Shown: positions 47,453 to 57,481 of the stretch, piece after piece
How positions within the stretch are numbered: position 1 is the first letter of the stretch
Layout: every line of letters starts with the position of its first letter
NCBI RefSeq assembly: GCF_030409525.1
Contig: NZ_JAUFQB010000058.1
Coordinates: forward strand, 21,478-85,477
DNA length: 64,000 nucleotides
Source of the DNA: Kaistella yonginensis
GTDB taxonomy: Bacteria > Bacteroidota > Bacteroidia > Flavobacteriales > Weeksellaceae
Reading direction: 5' to 3'
Notes under the pieces: model-generated
The model's input: only the letters and a program-made list of their open reading frames with translations
What the model was told of the DNA's origin: nothing
Databases searched by the model: none
Translations under genes and position numbers: made by a program

Positions 47453-48721
47453 ATGATTGCGAAAATCGGAAAGGGAAGCAATATGTATGGTGCGATTTTG
47501 TACAATCAACAAAAAGTAGATAAGGAAAACGGAGCGGTTCTGTTGCTGAACAAGATACCCGACACAGTTGACGGTAAGTATTCTGTAGCTTATTTTAATA
47601 AATGCTTTGATCCATATTTATCAGCAAATATCAAAACAGAAAAGACGGTACGGCATATTTCGCTGAACCCAGATCCTGCGGATAAAGTCAGCGATGAACA
47701 GTTTGCCGAAATGGCACAAGAGTATATGGAGCGTATGGGCTATGGCAATCAGCCTTATATTGTTTTCAAGCATACGGACATTGACCGAACACACATCCAC
47801 ATCGTTTCGACCTGCGTTAGGATTGACGGTAAGAAAATCCCCGACGATTACGACCACTCACGTTCAATGGCAATCTGTCGGGATTTGGAACAGAAATATA
47901 ATATGAAAAAGGCAACTGAACAAGAGCAGAAACAAGCCAATAAAGTTTTCAAGCCTGTAAATCATAAAAATGGCGACATCAAAAGCCAAATTGCTTCGGC
48001 AGTACGGCATCTACCAAAGTATTATAACTTTTCTACTATGGGTAGTTACAATGCTTTGCTGTCGCTATTCAACATCACAGCGGAAGAAGTCAAAGGCGAG
48101 CGGAACGGTCAGACGGTAAATGGATTAGTTTATGTGGCATTGGACGAAAACGGAAACAAGGCAAGCAATCCGTTCAAGGCATCGCTTTTCGGAAAAGATG
48201 CAGGCGTTCCACAACTGCAAAAACACTTTGAGCAGTCCAAAGAGAAAATGAAAACCACACCTGTAAGGTCTGTTCTGAAAAATACGGTGGAGCTTGCCAT
48301 ACATACTACAAGCAACGAAACAGATTTTAGAAAGCAGTTGACCGAGCAAGGTATCAATACAATTGTTCGCAGGAACGACAGCGGACGGATTTACGGTATT
48401 ACTTTTATTGACCACGAGAGCCGTAGCATTTGGAACGGTTCGGCTTTAGATAGAAGCTTGTCAGCAAACGTATTTAACGAATGGTGGAACAGCGGAAACA
48501 ACCCCGAATTAAAGATACAGGATAACCCTGTTTCCAAGGCAAATGAAATAGACAACCTACCGACAAAAGACCTTTTTGAGTTTCTTTCAAATGAGCATTC
48601 GTCTAATTCTGATTTGGGATTGTTCAGCTTGTTACCCGATGTACAGGGCGAGGACTACGAAGAAGAACAGTTTGATAAACGGATGAAGAAAAAGAAGCAA
48701 TACCCTCGTCAAAAAAGATAA
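47453..48721 (+). CDS. Relaxase/mobilization nuclease (MobB-like)
   Basis: A 422-residue relaxase. The histidine metal triad is in HTDIDRTHIHIVST (His107, His114, His116), the motif III of MOBP-type Bacteroidetes relaxases. A tyrosine in YGAILYNQQ near the N-terminus is a candidate nicking residue. The C-terminal half is hydrophilic and ends in basic MKKKKQYPRQKR. Normal conjugative elements of this type continue with a MobC/TraG coupling ATPase; here the XRE and defence operon follows, so the coupling protein is missing. Confidence 0.9.
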   Translation: MIAKIGKGSNMYGAILYNQQKVDKENGAVLLLNKIPDTVDGKYSVAYFNKCFDPYLSANIKTEKTVRHISLNPDPADKVSDEQFAEMAQEYMERMGYGNQPYIVFKHTDIDRTHIHIVSTCVRIDGKKIPDDYDHSRSMAICRDLEQKYNMKKATEQEQKQANKVFKPVNHKNGDIKSQIASAVRHLPKYYNFSTMGSYNALLSLFNITAEEVKGERNGQTVNGLVYVALDENGNKASNPFKASLFGKDAGVPQLQKHFEQSKEKMKTTPVRSVLKNTVELAIHTTSNETDFRKQLTEQGINTIVRRNDSGRIYGITFIDHESRSIWNGSALDRSLSANVFNEWWNSGNNPELKIQDNPVSKANEIDNLPTKDLFEFLSNEHSSNSDLGLFSLLPDVQGEDYEEEQFDKRMKKKKQYPRQKR

Positions 48722-48907
48722 TCGACTTGTTCCGTTTTTTGTTCATAATGCGTCATTATAGAGCCAAGGATAGGTTTCGCCCTTTTCTGCTACATCTAAA
48801 CAAAATAACCACATTATATACACAGTTTTTTGAGATACAATTAAATAATTTCACTAATTTAGCGACAGACAAATTAACGTTTGAAATACGCAAAGCAATT
48901 CAATGAG

Positions 48908-48922
48908 ACCTTTTAAAAAGGT
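48908..48922. promoter_or_regulatory. Palindromic operator candidate for the XRE regulator
   Basis: ACCTTTT-A-AAAAGGT, a perfect 7-1-7 inverted repeat, ending 16 bp before the ATG at 48939. Its place fits autoregulation by the small HTH protein, as with controller proteins of restriction systems. Confidence 0.45.
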
Positions 48923-48938
48923 ACAAAACCGAATTACA

Positions 48939-49145
48939 ATGAACAGAATTAAGGAAGTGTTGGAACAAAAGGGAATTAAGCAAACTTGGTTGGCTGAAAA
49001 ACTCGGGAAAAGCTACAATATGGTAAACGCTTATGCTCAGAACAGGCAACAACCGAGATTGGAAACCTTAATGGAAATAGCGGATATTTTGGACATAGAC
49101 GTGAAAGAATTGCTAGTTTCCAACAAACCTGAACAAAATAACTAA
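48939..49145 (+). CDS. XRE-family helix-turn-helix regulator heading the defence operon
   Basis: A 68-residue controller-like protein. The HTH region is VLEQKGIKQTWLAEKLGKSY then NMVNAYAQNRQQPRLETLMEI, a typical XRE/Cro domain. I start at the second ATG (MNRIKEVL), because the 12 upstream residues from 48903 cross the palindrome. Its stop TAA overlaps the methyltransferase ATG by one base, so they are translationally coupled. It likely controls expression of the modification and restriction genes. Confidence 0.85.
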   Translation: MNRIKEVLEQKGIKQTWLAEKLGKSYNMVNAYAQNRQQPRLETLMEIADILDIDVKELLVSNKPEQNN

Positions 49146-51847
49146 TGAAATCAACTGAAATAAAACATAACGTTGAGAACCTAATTGACAACTTCTCAAA
49201 AGAAGAATTTGTCTTTGATTTGCTGGTTGCATACGGCATTTCTAAAACATCTGTAACACGACTAAAAAAAGGAGACTACAATTTATCCAAAGTTGATGGA
49301 GAAATACTATACAAAAAGAAAATATTCTTTAAAATTGAAGCATCTAACAAACTGCTGAGTAGTATTGAAGAGGTTGCAAAAGAAGAGCGAATCTTAAAAC
49401 ATCAACCTAGATTTGCAATTCTTACCGACCATAAACAAGTAGTTGCTAAAGACCTGAAATTAGGCAAGAACTTAGATATTCAATTAAAAGAATTACCCAA
49501 TTACTTTGATTTCTTTTTGCCATTAGCAGGTAGCGAAGTTTATAACGCTTCCAACAATAATGAAGCAGACAGAAACGCATCGTACAAAATGGCTTCTTTG
49601 TATGATTTGTTGATTGATGAAAATCCGAGTATCTACAATTCAAAAGAAAGTATTCACAACCTCAATATCTTCTTGTCCCGTTTGTTGTTTTGTTTTTTTG
49701 CAGAAGATACCGAGATATTTGAGCAAGATAGTATTTTTACCAATACACTAGCTCAGCATACTGCGGAAAACGGAAAAGATACCCATACATTTTTAGATGA
49801 TTTGTTTGCCCGTTTAGATAGCGAAAGCGGAAAAGATTATCCCGACTTTTTAACCAAATTCCCTTATGTAAATGGAGGATTGTTTAATCAAAAAATAAAC
49901 TCGCCCCTGTTTACCGCAAAAGCAAGAAAAACTCTTCTTGAGTTAGGTGAATTACAATGGAAAGACATTAACCCTGATATTTTTGGGTCAATGATACAAG
50001 CGGTAGTAATTCCTGAATACCGAAGCGATTTAGGAATGCATTACACTTCTGTAGAAAACATCCTAAAACTGATTAAACCTCTCTTTCTTGATGAACTCTA
50101 TGAAGCGTATGAAAATGCAACCACAGTAAACCATTTAAGAACACTCATCAAAAGAATTTCAAAAATCAAATTCTTTGACCCTGCTTGTGGTAGTGGAAAT
50201 TTCTTAATCATTACCTACAAGGAAATACGCCTTTTAGAAATCAAGATTTTAGAAAAAATTACAGATTTAGAAGGACAAAGTCCAACTATAAAATGGACTG
50301 AGATACAGCTTTCGCAATTTTATGGCATTGAAATAGACGATTTTGCCCACGAAATGGCAATACTCTCACTTTGGTTAGCAGAACATCAAATGAACAAAGT
50401 GTTTGAAGAACGATTGTTTGATTACGGAAAATCGAAACCTATATTACCATTAAAAGAAGCAGGACAAATAAAACAAGGTAATGCTACAAGAAGAGATTGG
50501 AATGAGGTATGCCCAATTTCTTCAACAGATGAAGTATATGTGATTGGGAATCCGCCTTATTTGGGTTATAGCCGACAAGACGAAACCCAAAAGGAAGATA
50601 TGAAAATCGTCTTTTCACGAGTAAATAACTATAAAAAACTTGATTACATAGCGTGTTGGTTTTATAAGGGAACCAATTACATTCAGAATACAAAAGCTAA
50701 ATATGCTTTTGTAACCACCAATTCTATAACGCAAGGGGAACAAGTAGCTTTATTGTGGCCATTAGTTTTGAGTAAAGGACAAGAAATTGACTTTGCACAC
50801 CAATCTTTTAAATGGACGAATAACGCCAAAGGAAACGCAGGAGTTGCAGTAGTAATAATAGGGGTTAGAAATATTGATGGCACAGACAAATTCCTTTACA
50901 ATCAAAATCTAAAGCAAAGTGTAAAAAATATAAGCCCTTATTTAGCAAATACCTCGAATGTTTATGTTATACCGAGAAATAAAACTTTAAGTAAATTATC
51001 CCCAATGATTAAAGGAAGTTCTCCCGGAGACAATGGTAATTTACTATTAGACCAAGAGGAAAAAGACAAAATAATATCGAAAAACCCAATTACTGCAAAA
51101 TTTATAAAAAGATATATTGGAGCATCCGAGTTTATAAAAGGAACGAACAGATATTGCATACACATAACAGAAGATAACGTTAAAGAAGCATATAAAATTA
51201 AAGAGCTCGCTGAACGATTTGAAAAGGTAGAAATTTTTAGATTAAATAGTAAAAAGCTAGCTACAAAGAAGAAAGCAGAAACGCCTCACTTTTTTGACGA
51301 AGATAAACATCAAGAAGGAGAATTTATTTTGGTTCCTCAAACAGGTTCTGAAAGAAGAAACTATATTCCGATAGGTTATTTTGATGATTCATACGTTCCT
51401 TCAAACGCCACAAGAGTGATATATAAAGTTCAGCCGTGGCTTTTTGGTGTTATATCTTCAAGAATGCATATAGTTTGGGTAAAAGCTGTTGCAGGAAGAT
51501 TAAAAATGGATATGCAATATTCAAATACTCTTTGCTACAACACCTTTCCGTTTCCAGACATCACAAACAAGCAAAAGGAAAATTTAAATCTTTATGTTTT
51601 TGCCATATTAGATGAGCGAGCTAAACATCCAAGTAAAACAATGGCACAATTGTATAATCCAACCACAATGCCCAAAGGTTTGCTACACGCACATCAAGAA
51701 TTAGATACTGCTATAGAACAATGTTATCGTTTGCAACCTTTCAAAAACGACACCGAGCGTTTGGAATACTTGTTTAAACAGTATGAAGAAATGTTGCAGA
51801 AAGACACGCTTTTTGCGAAGCAGAAGCAATCAAGAAAAAAGAAATAA
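49145..51847 (+). CDS. MmeI/YeeA-like class I DNA methyltransferase
   Basis: A 900-residue adenine-type DNA methyltransferase. SAM motif I is DPACGSGNF (345-353) and the catalytic motif IV is NPPY (469-472). The N-terminal 330 residues resemble the helical and spacer region of MmeI-like enzymes; the C-terminal 400 hold the likely target-recognition part (KSPMIKGSSPGDNG-like text, PFPD near 800). I see no clear D-x-ExK nuclease site at the N-terminus, so it probably only modifies. It is close in length and layout to B. subtilis YeeA, by recollection, which sits next to YeeB and YeeC. Here the helicase and T5orf172 genes of that trio are found downstream, separated by two other genes. Confidence 0.88.
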   Translation: MKSTEIKHNVENLIDNFSKEEFVFDLLVAYGISKTSVTRLKKGDYNLSKVDGEILYKKKIFFKIEASNKLLSSIEEVAKEERILKHQPRFAILTDHKQVVAKDLKLGKNLDIQLKELPNYFDFFLPLAGSEVYNASNNNEADRNASYKMASLYDLLIDENPSIYNSKESIHNLNIFLSRLLFCFFAEDTEIFEQDSIFTNTLAQHTAENGKDTHTFLDDLFARLDSESGKDYPDFLTKFPYVNGGLFNQKINSPLFTAKARKTLLELGELQWKDINPDIFGSMIQAVVIPEYRSDLGMHYTSVENILKLIKPLFLDELYEAYENATTVNHLRTLIKRISKIKFFDPACGSGNFLIITYKEIRLLEIKILEKITDLEGQSPTIKWTEIQLSQFYGIEIDDFAHEMAILSLWLAEHQMNKVFEERLFDYGKSKPILPLKEAGQIKQGNATRRDWNEVCPISSTDEVYVIGNPPYLGYSRQDETQKEDMKIVFSRVNNYKKLDYIACWFYKGTNYIQNTKAKYAFVTTNSITQGEQVALLWPLVLSKGQEIDFAHQSFKWTNNAKGNAGVAVVIIGVRNIDGTDKFLYNQNLKQSVKNISPYLANTSNVYVIPRNKTLSKLSPMIKGSSPGDNGNLLLDQEEKDKIISKNPITAKFIKRYIGASEFIKGTNRYCIHITEDNVKEAYKIKELAERFEKVEIFRLNSKKLATKKKAETPHFFDEDKHQEGEFILVPQTGSERRNYIPIGYFDDSYVPSNATRVIYKVQPWLFGVISSRMHIVWVKAVAGRLKMDMQYSNTLCYNTFPFPDITNKQKENLNLYVFAILDERAKHPSKTMAQLYNPTTMPKGLLHAHQELDTAIEQCYRLQPFKNDTERLEYLFKQYEEMLQKDTLFAKQKQSRKKK

Positions 51848-51867
51848 TGATATTTAAATAAGTAGAA

Positions 51868-54489
51868 ATGCCAATACTGAAAGACATAATAGATTGGGTA
51901 GAAAACAAGCCTTCATTTTGGCAAGTAGCTATTGACCGATTAATCCGAAATAATGAACTAACGAATACCGATATTTCTGAACTAAAGGAAATCTGTAAGG
52001 TTGATTTTAAACTTTCTGAGTTTGAATTTGATGCTGTTGACTTTGATGATTTGAGAGATTTTGCGGATAACTCTGCAAATGATGGCAATATCATACTTTC
52101 CAAAATCAAAAACATTGATAACATTAATGCTTTATCTAAATCTAGTGAATTGGAGTTTGCACCAAATGGGCTAACTATTGTTTATGGAGATAATGGTTCA
52201 GGAAAATCTAGTTATGTAAGTATTTTAAAGCATTCTTGTAACACAAGAGGTCAAAAACCTAGAATGAATGACAATTTGTTTGATCCTGCTTGTGCAGGAA
52301 ATGATAAAAAGGCAGACATAGAATATACCTCTGATGGAATAAATTTCACAACTGTTAATCTTATCAATGGAACAGTAAGTGAAAACACATTAAAAAAAAT
52401 TGATGTATTCGATACCTTTAGTGCAAATCATTATATCGAGGGAGAAGATGAAATAGCTTTTATACCTCAAGGGCTATCTATTGTGGAAAAATTGGCAGAA
52501 GCTGTAAAAAATATTGAAACACAATTAAGCATAGAGCTTTCCAATCCCTCAATGCGAAAGTTTGACTATGAACTATTAGAAGTTCCAGAAGGAACAACCG
52601 CAAAATTATTTCTTGAAAAACTAAACTTAAACTCAACTTTAAATGAATTGCGAGCAGAATCAATATGGAATTCTACAAAAAATGCAAGAATTGAAGCTGT
52701 TGAAAAGGAAATAGATAAATTAAAAGCAACTGACCCTAAGAAAAGCTTAAAGTCCAACGAAGAGAAAATCAAACGGTTTGAAATTTTAGCAAATAAGTTT
52801 CAAAATCTGGAAAACAACTTAATAGGTCAAGCTTTAAATAATCTGAAGGAGATATTAAATAATTTTTGTGTAGCTAAAGAAGCATTAAGGGAATCTTCAA
52901 ACACAGCATTTTCAGATTTACCAATACAAGGTGTTGGAAATAATGCTTGGAAAATTTTATGGGAAAGTGCAAGGAAATTTTACAACGAAAGCACTCAATC
53001 AGAAAGTTTTCCCAATGTCTCAGATGGTAGTAGTTGTCCACTTTGCCTTCAAGATTTAGAGGATGAAGCCAGAGAAAGATTTACTAAATTTGAAGATTTC
53101 GTAAAAAATGACATCCAAAAATCATTTGACGAAGCTAAAGAAAAATATGAGTCAGCAATTGAAAATTTGAACAGACTGGAGTTTAATTTTGAAGAACAAA
53201 ACCCTATTTCTCTTGAATTAAATGAGCTAATTGAAAATTACTCGGAAAAACAAGCCGAATATCTAAATGTACTTTCAGAGCAAAAAGAATACATAGTTGG
53301 ATTATTTAATTCAATGAAAACCATTGAAGACATTAATGCAATTGAAGTTGACAGCACCCCAAAGACTTTAATTAACGAATTAAATAAATCCTTATCTGAA
53401 GTGAATGAAAAATTGAAAGTTCAATCTATTGATGAAGATTTAAAGCCTTTATTAAAAGAGCTAAATCAATTAAATGGTGAAAAGAAAATTTACGAGCATA
53501 AACCAAAATTAGCTCGTGAAATTTATCGACAAAAAAGAGTTGGCTTGCTAAATCAATGTGTAGGCAAATGTAACACCCGAACAATCACAACATTAAGCAA
53601 TGAACTAACAACACGTTATATAAATCAGAATCTTAAACAAAATTTCAAAACAGAATTAAACAAACTAGGTTTTAAAAACATTAAAATAGAAACTGAAACA
53701 AAAGGACAAAGAGGAAAACAATATCACTATTTAAGACTTGATGAAAACAACTCAAATAATATTGCTTTAAAAGATATTTTAAGCGAGGGAGAACACAGGT
53801 GTATTTCTTTAGCTACATTCTTGTCTGAGTTATCAATTTCAGAACATAAAAGTGCAATTATTTTTGATGACCCTGTTTCTTCACTTGACCACAAATGGCG
53901 AAATAAAATATCGAAAAGAATTACAGAAGAAGCTCTTGAAAGACAAGTAATAGTATTTACACACGATATTTCATTTCTTTTAATGATTCAAGAACACTCG
54001 GAGAGTTTAAATTGTGCTTTAGATATAAAGAGTCTTACAAGGAAAAAGACGGAAACGGGACTGATAGCTAGTAACCCACCTTGGGATGCTTTACCTGTTG
54101 GTAAACGTATTGGACTATTGAAAAGTGCATATCAACAACTAGAGAAAATTGAAAGAACAGAAACTGAAGAAGTATATAAAGAACGAGCTAAAGTTCTGTA
54201 TGGTAAACTTCGAGAAACTTGGGAACGGTTTATAGAAGAAGTCTTTTTAAATGGTGCAATTCAACGATTTAGTAGAGCTATTCAAACTCAAAGGTTGTCA
54301 AAAGTTATCGACTTAACAGACGATGATTACAAACTAGTTGATGCCAATATGAGCAAATGTTCTACCTATTTTACGGGACACGATACGGCAGGAACTTTGA
54401 TTGAAGAAATGCCTGACTCTGATGAATTCCTTGCCGACTTGAAAGTTTTAGAAGATTACATTAAAGACATTAGGAAAAGAAGACAGTGA
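51868..54489 (+). CDS. Zinc-hook AAA_13/PrrC-RloC-type ATPase, suspected anticodon nuclease
   Basis: An 873-residue SMC-like ABC ATPase. Walker A is GDNGSGKS (107-114). A CPLC zinc-hook motif (390-393) sits between two coiled-coil arms (about 270-345 and 400-550). The ABC signature is LSEGEHR (638-644), Walker B is IIFDDPVSSLD (664-674), and the H-loop is THD (698-700). After the ATPase core, a C-terminal extension (about 745-873) contains RxxxE (Arg782-Glu786, in RETWE) and His838 (in FTGHD), which recall the Arg-Glu-His triad of PrrC/RloC anticodon nucleases; the Glu-His spacing is longer (52). A 65-residue N-terminal piece precedes the ATPase. The nuclease role is an inference. It starts 20 bp after the methyltransferase stop. 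Confidence 0.8.
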   Translation: MPILKDIIDWVENKPSFWQVAIDRLIRNNELTNTDISELKEICKVDFKLSEFEFDAVDFDDLRDFADNSANDGNIILSKIKNIDNINALSKSSELEFAPNGLTIVYGDNGSGKSSYVSILKHSCNTRGQKPRMNDNLFDPACAGNDKKADIEYTSDGINFTTVNLINGTVSENTLKKIDVFDTFSANHYIEGEDEIAFIPQGLSIVEKLAEAVKNIETQLSIELSNPSMRKFDYELLEVPEGTTAKLFLEKLNLNSTLNELRAESIWNSTKNARIEAVEKEIDKLKATDPKKSLKSNEEKIKRFEILANKFQNLENNLIGQALNNLKEILNNFCVAKEALRESSNTAFSDLPIQGVGNNAWKILWESARKFYNESTQSESFPNVSDGSSCPLCLQDLEDEARERFTKFEDFVKNDIQKSFDEAKEKYESAIENLNRLEFNFEEQNPISLELNELIENYSEKQAEYLNVLSEQKEYIVGLFNSMKTIEDINAIEVDSTPKTLINELNKSLSEVNEKLKVQSIDEDLKPLLKELNQLNGEKKIYEHKPKLAREIYRQKRVGLLNQCVGKCNTRTITTLSNELTTRYINQNLKQNFKTELNKLGFKNIKIETETKGQRGKQYHYLRLDENNSNNIALKDILSEGEHRCISLATFLSELSISEHKSAIIFDDPVSSLDHKWRNKISKRITEEALERQVIVFTHDISFLLMIQEHSESLNCALDIKSLTRKKTETGLIASNPPWDALPVGKRIGLLKSAYQQLEKIERTETEEVYKERAKVLYGKLRETWERFIEEVFLNGAIQRFSRAIQTQRLSKVIDLTDDDYKLVDANMSKCSTYFTGHDTAGTLIEEMPDSDEFLADLKVLEDYIKDIRKRRQ

Positions 54490-54490
54490 A

Positions 54491-55516
54491 ATGAGCAAAG
54501 AAAATCAAAATAACGATTTACAGCCTATAAACAACTTTGTTATTTTCAAAACTGAAAATGGTAAAGTAAATATAGATGTTTTTTATCAAAACAAAACGCT
54601 TTGGTTAACTCAAAAAACAATAGCTGAACTCTTTGAGAAAGGACGTTCTACCATTACAGAACACCTCAAAAAAATATTTGAAGATGCCGAATTGGATGAA
54701 GCTTCAGTATGTCGGGATTTCCGACACACTGCCGAAGACGGCAAAACCTATAAAACCAAATACTATAATTTAAGAGCCATAACAGCGGTTGGCTACAGGG
54801 TAAACTCCCAAAGAGCCATTGAATTTAGAAAATGGGCGACTGAAATTTTGCACGAATACATCATCAAAGGTTTTGCTATGGATGATGAGCGATTGAAACA
54901 AATCAAACATTTTGGAGAAGATTATTTCGAAGAAATGTTGGAGCGAATCCGTGAGATTCGATTAAGTGAAAGGCGTTTATATCAAAAAATTACAGACATC
55001 TACGCTCTTTCTGCTGACTATGACAACAAATCGGAAATAACCCAACACTTTTTTGCTTCGGTTCAAAACAAACTACATTGGGCAATAACTGGGAAAACGG
55101 CTGCCGAGATTATTTATACAGAAGCAGATGCTACCAAGATTTATATGGGCTTAAAAACTTGGAAACAAGCCCCTGACGGAAAGATTTTAAAAAGTGATGT
55201 AACTATTGCAAAAAATTATTTGAACGTAGAACATTTAAAAGCGTTAGAAAGAATAGTTACTTCTTACTTAGACTTAGCAGAAAACCGAGCAAGGAACAGA
55301 CAGGTAATGAATATGAAGGATTGGGATAACTTTTTAGTCCAATTTTTGGAATTGGCAGATTATCCTATTTTGAAAGACAACGGCAAAATATCAATGTTGG
55401 AAGCAAAGCTAAAAGCCGAAAGTGAGTATGATAAATTCCGTGTGATTCAAGACCAAAATTATATTTCCGATTTTGATAAGGAAATGAGAAAATTAGTAGA
55501 CAAGAAAAAGAAATAA
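54491..55516 (+). CDS. rhuM: RhuM family protein
   Basis: A 341-residue protein of the RhuM family. The N-terminal part has the conserved WLTQKTIAELFEKGRSTITEHL, then FRHTAEDGKTYKTKYYNLRA and FRKWATEILHEYIIKGFAMD; the C-terminal part has ARNRQVMNMKDW. RhuM proteins occur in Salmonella pathogenicity island 3 and, frequently, inside type I restriction loci; a biochemical role is not fixed. It begins 1 bp after the ATPase stop (TGAAATG), so it is co-translated with it and belongs to the same cassette. Confidence 0.9.
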   Translation: MSKENQNNDLQPINNFVIFKTENGKVNIDVFYQNKTLWLTQKTIAELFEKGRSTITEHLKKIFEDAELDEASVCRDFRHTAEDGKTYKTKYYNLRAITAVGYRVNSQRAIEFRKWATEILHEYIIKGFAMDDERLKQIKHFGEDYFEEMLERIREIRLSERRLYQKITDIYALSADYDNKSEITQHFFASVQNKLHWAITGKTAAEIIYTEADATKIYMGLKTWKQAPDGKILKSDVTIAKNYLNVEHLKALERIVTSYLDLAENRARNRQVMNMKDWDNFLVQFLELADYPILKDNGKISMLEAKLKAESEYDKFRVIQDQNYISDFDKEMRKLVDKKKK

Positions 55517-55519
55517 CCA

Positions 55520-57481
55520 ATGCCAAATATAGTACACGTAACATACGACCAAACAGGAAAAAGCAAAAGTACCAATCCTTTGGGCATGCGGGAAATGCAG
55601 GAAAAAGCATACGAAGGGAGAACTGCTCAATACTTATTACTTAAAGCACCGCCAGCATCTGGTAAATCGAGGGCTTTAATGTTTATTGCATTGGATAAAT
55701 TGCAACATCAAGGCATTAAAAAAGTAATTGTTGCTGTTCCTGAAAAATCCATTGGAGCATCTTTTGGCACAACAGAACTAAAAAAATACGGCTTTTTTGC
55801 CGATTGGAATCCCAATCCAAGATACAACCTATGTACGCCAGGCGAAGAGAAAAGCAAAGTAACGGCATTCTTAAACTTTTTAGAATCTGACGAACAAATT
55901 TTAGTGTGTACACACGCCACTTTGCGTTTTGCATTTGATGGTTTGGACGTAAAAAAGTTGGATGATACTTTGGTTGCTATTGATGAATTTCATCACGTAT
56001 CAGCAGAAGGTGACAATATCTTGGGACAAGTGTTAAAAAGCATTATGGCAAATTCCAATGCCCATATAGTTGCTATGACAGGTTCATACTTTAGAGGTGA
56101 TAGTATACCAGTTTTAATGCCAGAAGATGAAGCGAAATTTACGAAAGTAACCTATACTTATTACCAACAATTAAACGGTTATGAGTTTTTAAAGTCGTTA
56201 GGGATTGGATATCATTTTTATACAGGTAAATATTTCAAAAAAAATCATGAAACAGGAATTTCTGCTTTAGCAGAAATATTAGATGAGAATCAAAAAACAA
56301 TTATTCATATTCCGAGTGTAAACTCTGCCGAATCTTCAAAGCTTAAACACGATGAAGTTGACCATATTATTGATGTTTTGGGAACAATAGAATATCAAGA
56401 CGAAATCACGGGAGTGATACACATAAAAAGTCACAAAACAGGCAAGATTTTAAAAGTTGCAGACTTAGTTCAAGATAATCCAAAATCAAGGGATAAAATA
56501 AGTGGATATTTACGTGAAGTAAAATCGGTAGATGATATTGATATTATTATTGCTTTAGGAATGGCAAAAGAAGGCTTTGATTGGCCTTATTGTCAACACG
56601 CTCTAACAATAGGTTATAGAGGTTCGCTGACAGAAATTATTCAGATTATCGGTAGAGCTACGAGAGACAGTAATAACAAATCTCACGCACAATTTACCAA
56701 CCTCATTGCTCAGCCTGATGCTCAAGATGATGATGTAAAATTGTCTGTAAACAATATGTTAAAAGCCATTACCGCATCTCTGCTTATGGAACAAGTTTTA
56801 GCCCCAAACTTCAAGTTCAAACTAAAAAAAGATGAGGATGATGAAGACGAAGATGATGAGAAAACTATCAAAATTAGAGGTTTTAAATTACCCACTTCAC
56901 AAAGAGCTAAAGACATCATTGAGACAGACCTGAATGATTTAAAAGCAAAGTTATTACAAAACCCTCAGATGCTTAAAGCAATGCCGGGTAATGTTGAACC
57001 GGAGGTTATCAATACAGTTCTGATTCCTAAAATCATCCGAGAAATTTATCCTGACTTAAGTGATGATGATATTGAAGCAGTTAGACAACACGTAGTTGTG
57101 GATTCTGTTATAAAAAATAGTACTATTGAAGAACAAGGCGACAAGAAGTTTATAAGAATGGCAGGTAGTTTTGTAAACATTGATGATATTCATATAGACT
57201 TGATAGACCAAGTAAATCCTTTTCAAAAAGCTTTTGAAATTTTATCAAAATCGGTAACTACCCAAGTTTTAAAATTGATTGACGAGCATATTCAGTCTAC
57301 TAAATTTGAAATGACCGAAGAAGAAGCGATTTTGTTATGGCCAAAAATCAAAGAATGGGTCAAGAATAATAACGGAGAACAGCCAAACATTCAAGCGTTT
57401 GACCATAAGGAAAAAAGAATGGCGGAAGCACTAGTTTTTTTGAGAGAACTAAAACGTAAAAAAGCATTGGCAAATGGCTAA
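55520..57481 (+). CDS. YeeB-like SF2 (DEAD/DEAH) helicase
   Basis: A 653-residue superfamily 2 helicase. Walker A is APPASGKS (43-50), motif II is DEFHH (155-159), motif III is AMTGSYFRG near 185-193, and motif VI is QIIGRATRD (375-383). After the helicase core there is a very acidic run (DEDDEDEDDE, near 439-448), then an unassigned C-terminal 200 residues. Length and motifs fit B. subtilis YeeB. It probably translocates on DNA to drive restriction with the nuclease partner. It begins 3 bp after rhuM and overlaps the next gene by 8 bp. Confidence 0.87.
   Translation: MPNIVHVTYDQTGKSKSTNPLGMREMQEKAYEGRTAQYLLLKAPPASGKSRALMFIALDKLQHQGIKKVIVAVPEKSIGASFGTTELKKYGFFADWNPNPRYNLCTPGEEKSKVTAFLNFLESDEQILVCTHATLRFAFDGLDVKKLDDTLVAIDEFHHVSAEGDNILGQVLKSIMANSNAHIVAMTGSYFRGDSIPVLMPEDEAKFTKVTYTYYQQLNGYEFLKSLGIGYHFYTGKYFKKNHETGISALAEILDENQKTIIHIPSVNSAESSKLKHDEVDHIIDVLGTIEYQDEITGVIHIKSHKTGKILKVADLVQDNPKSRDKISGYLREVKSVDDIDIIIALGMAKEGFDWPYCQHALTIGYRGSLTEIIQIIGRATRDSNNKSHAQFTNLIAQPDAQDDDVKLSVNNMLKAITASLLMEQVLAPNFKFKLKKDEDDEDEDDEKTIKIRGFKLPTSQRAKDIIETDLNDLKAKLLQNPQMLKAMPGNVEPEVINTVLIPKIIREIYPDLSDDDIEAVRQHVVVDSVIKNSTIEEQGDKKFIRMAGSFVNIDDIHIDLIDQVNPFQKAFEILSKSVTTQVLKLIDEHIQSTKFEMTEEEAILLWPKIKEWVKNNNGEQPNIQAFDHKEKRMAEALVFLRELKRKKALANG

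Noticed and set aside
49145..49480. Nuclease domain at the N-terminus of the methyltransferase (as in MmeI)
   Set aside because: No D-x-ExK pattern could be placed with confidence, so the protein is called methyltransferase only.
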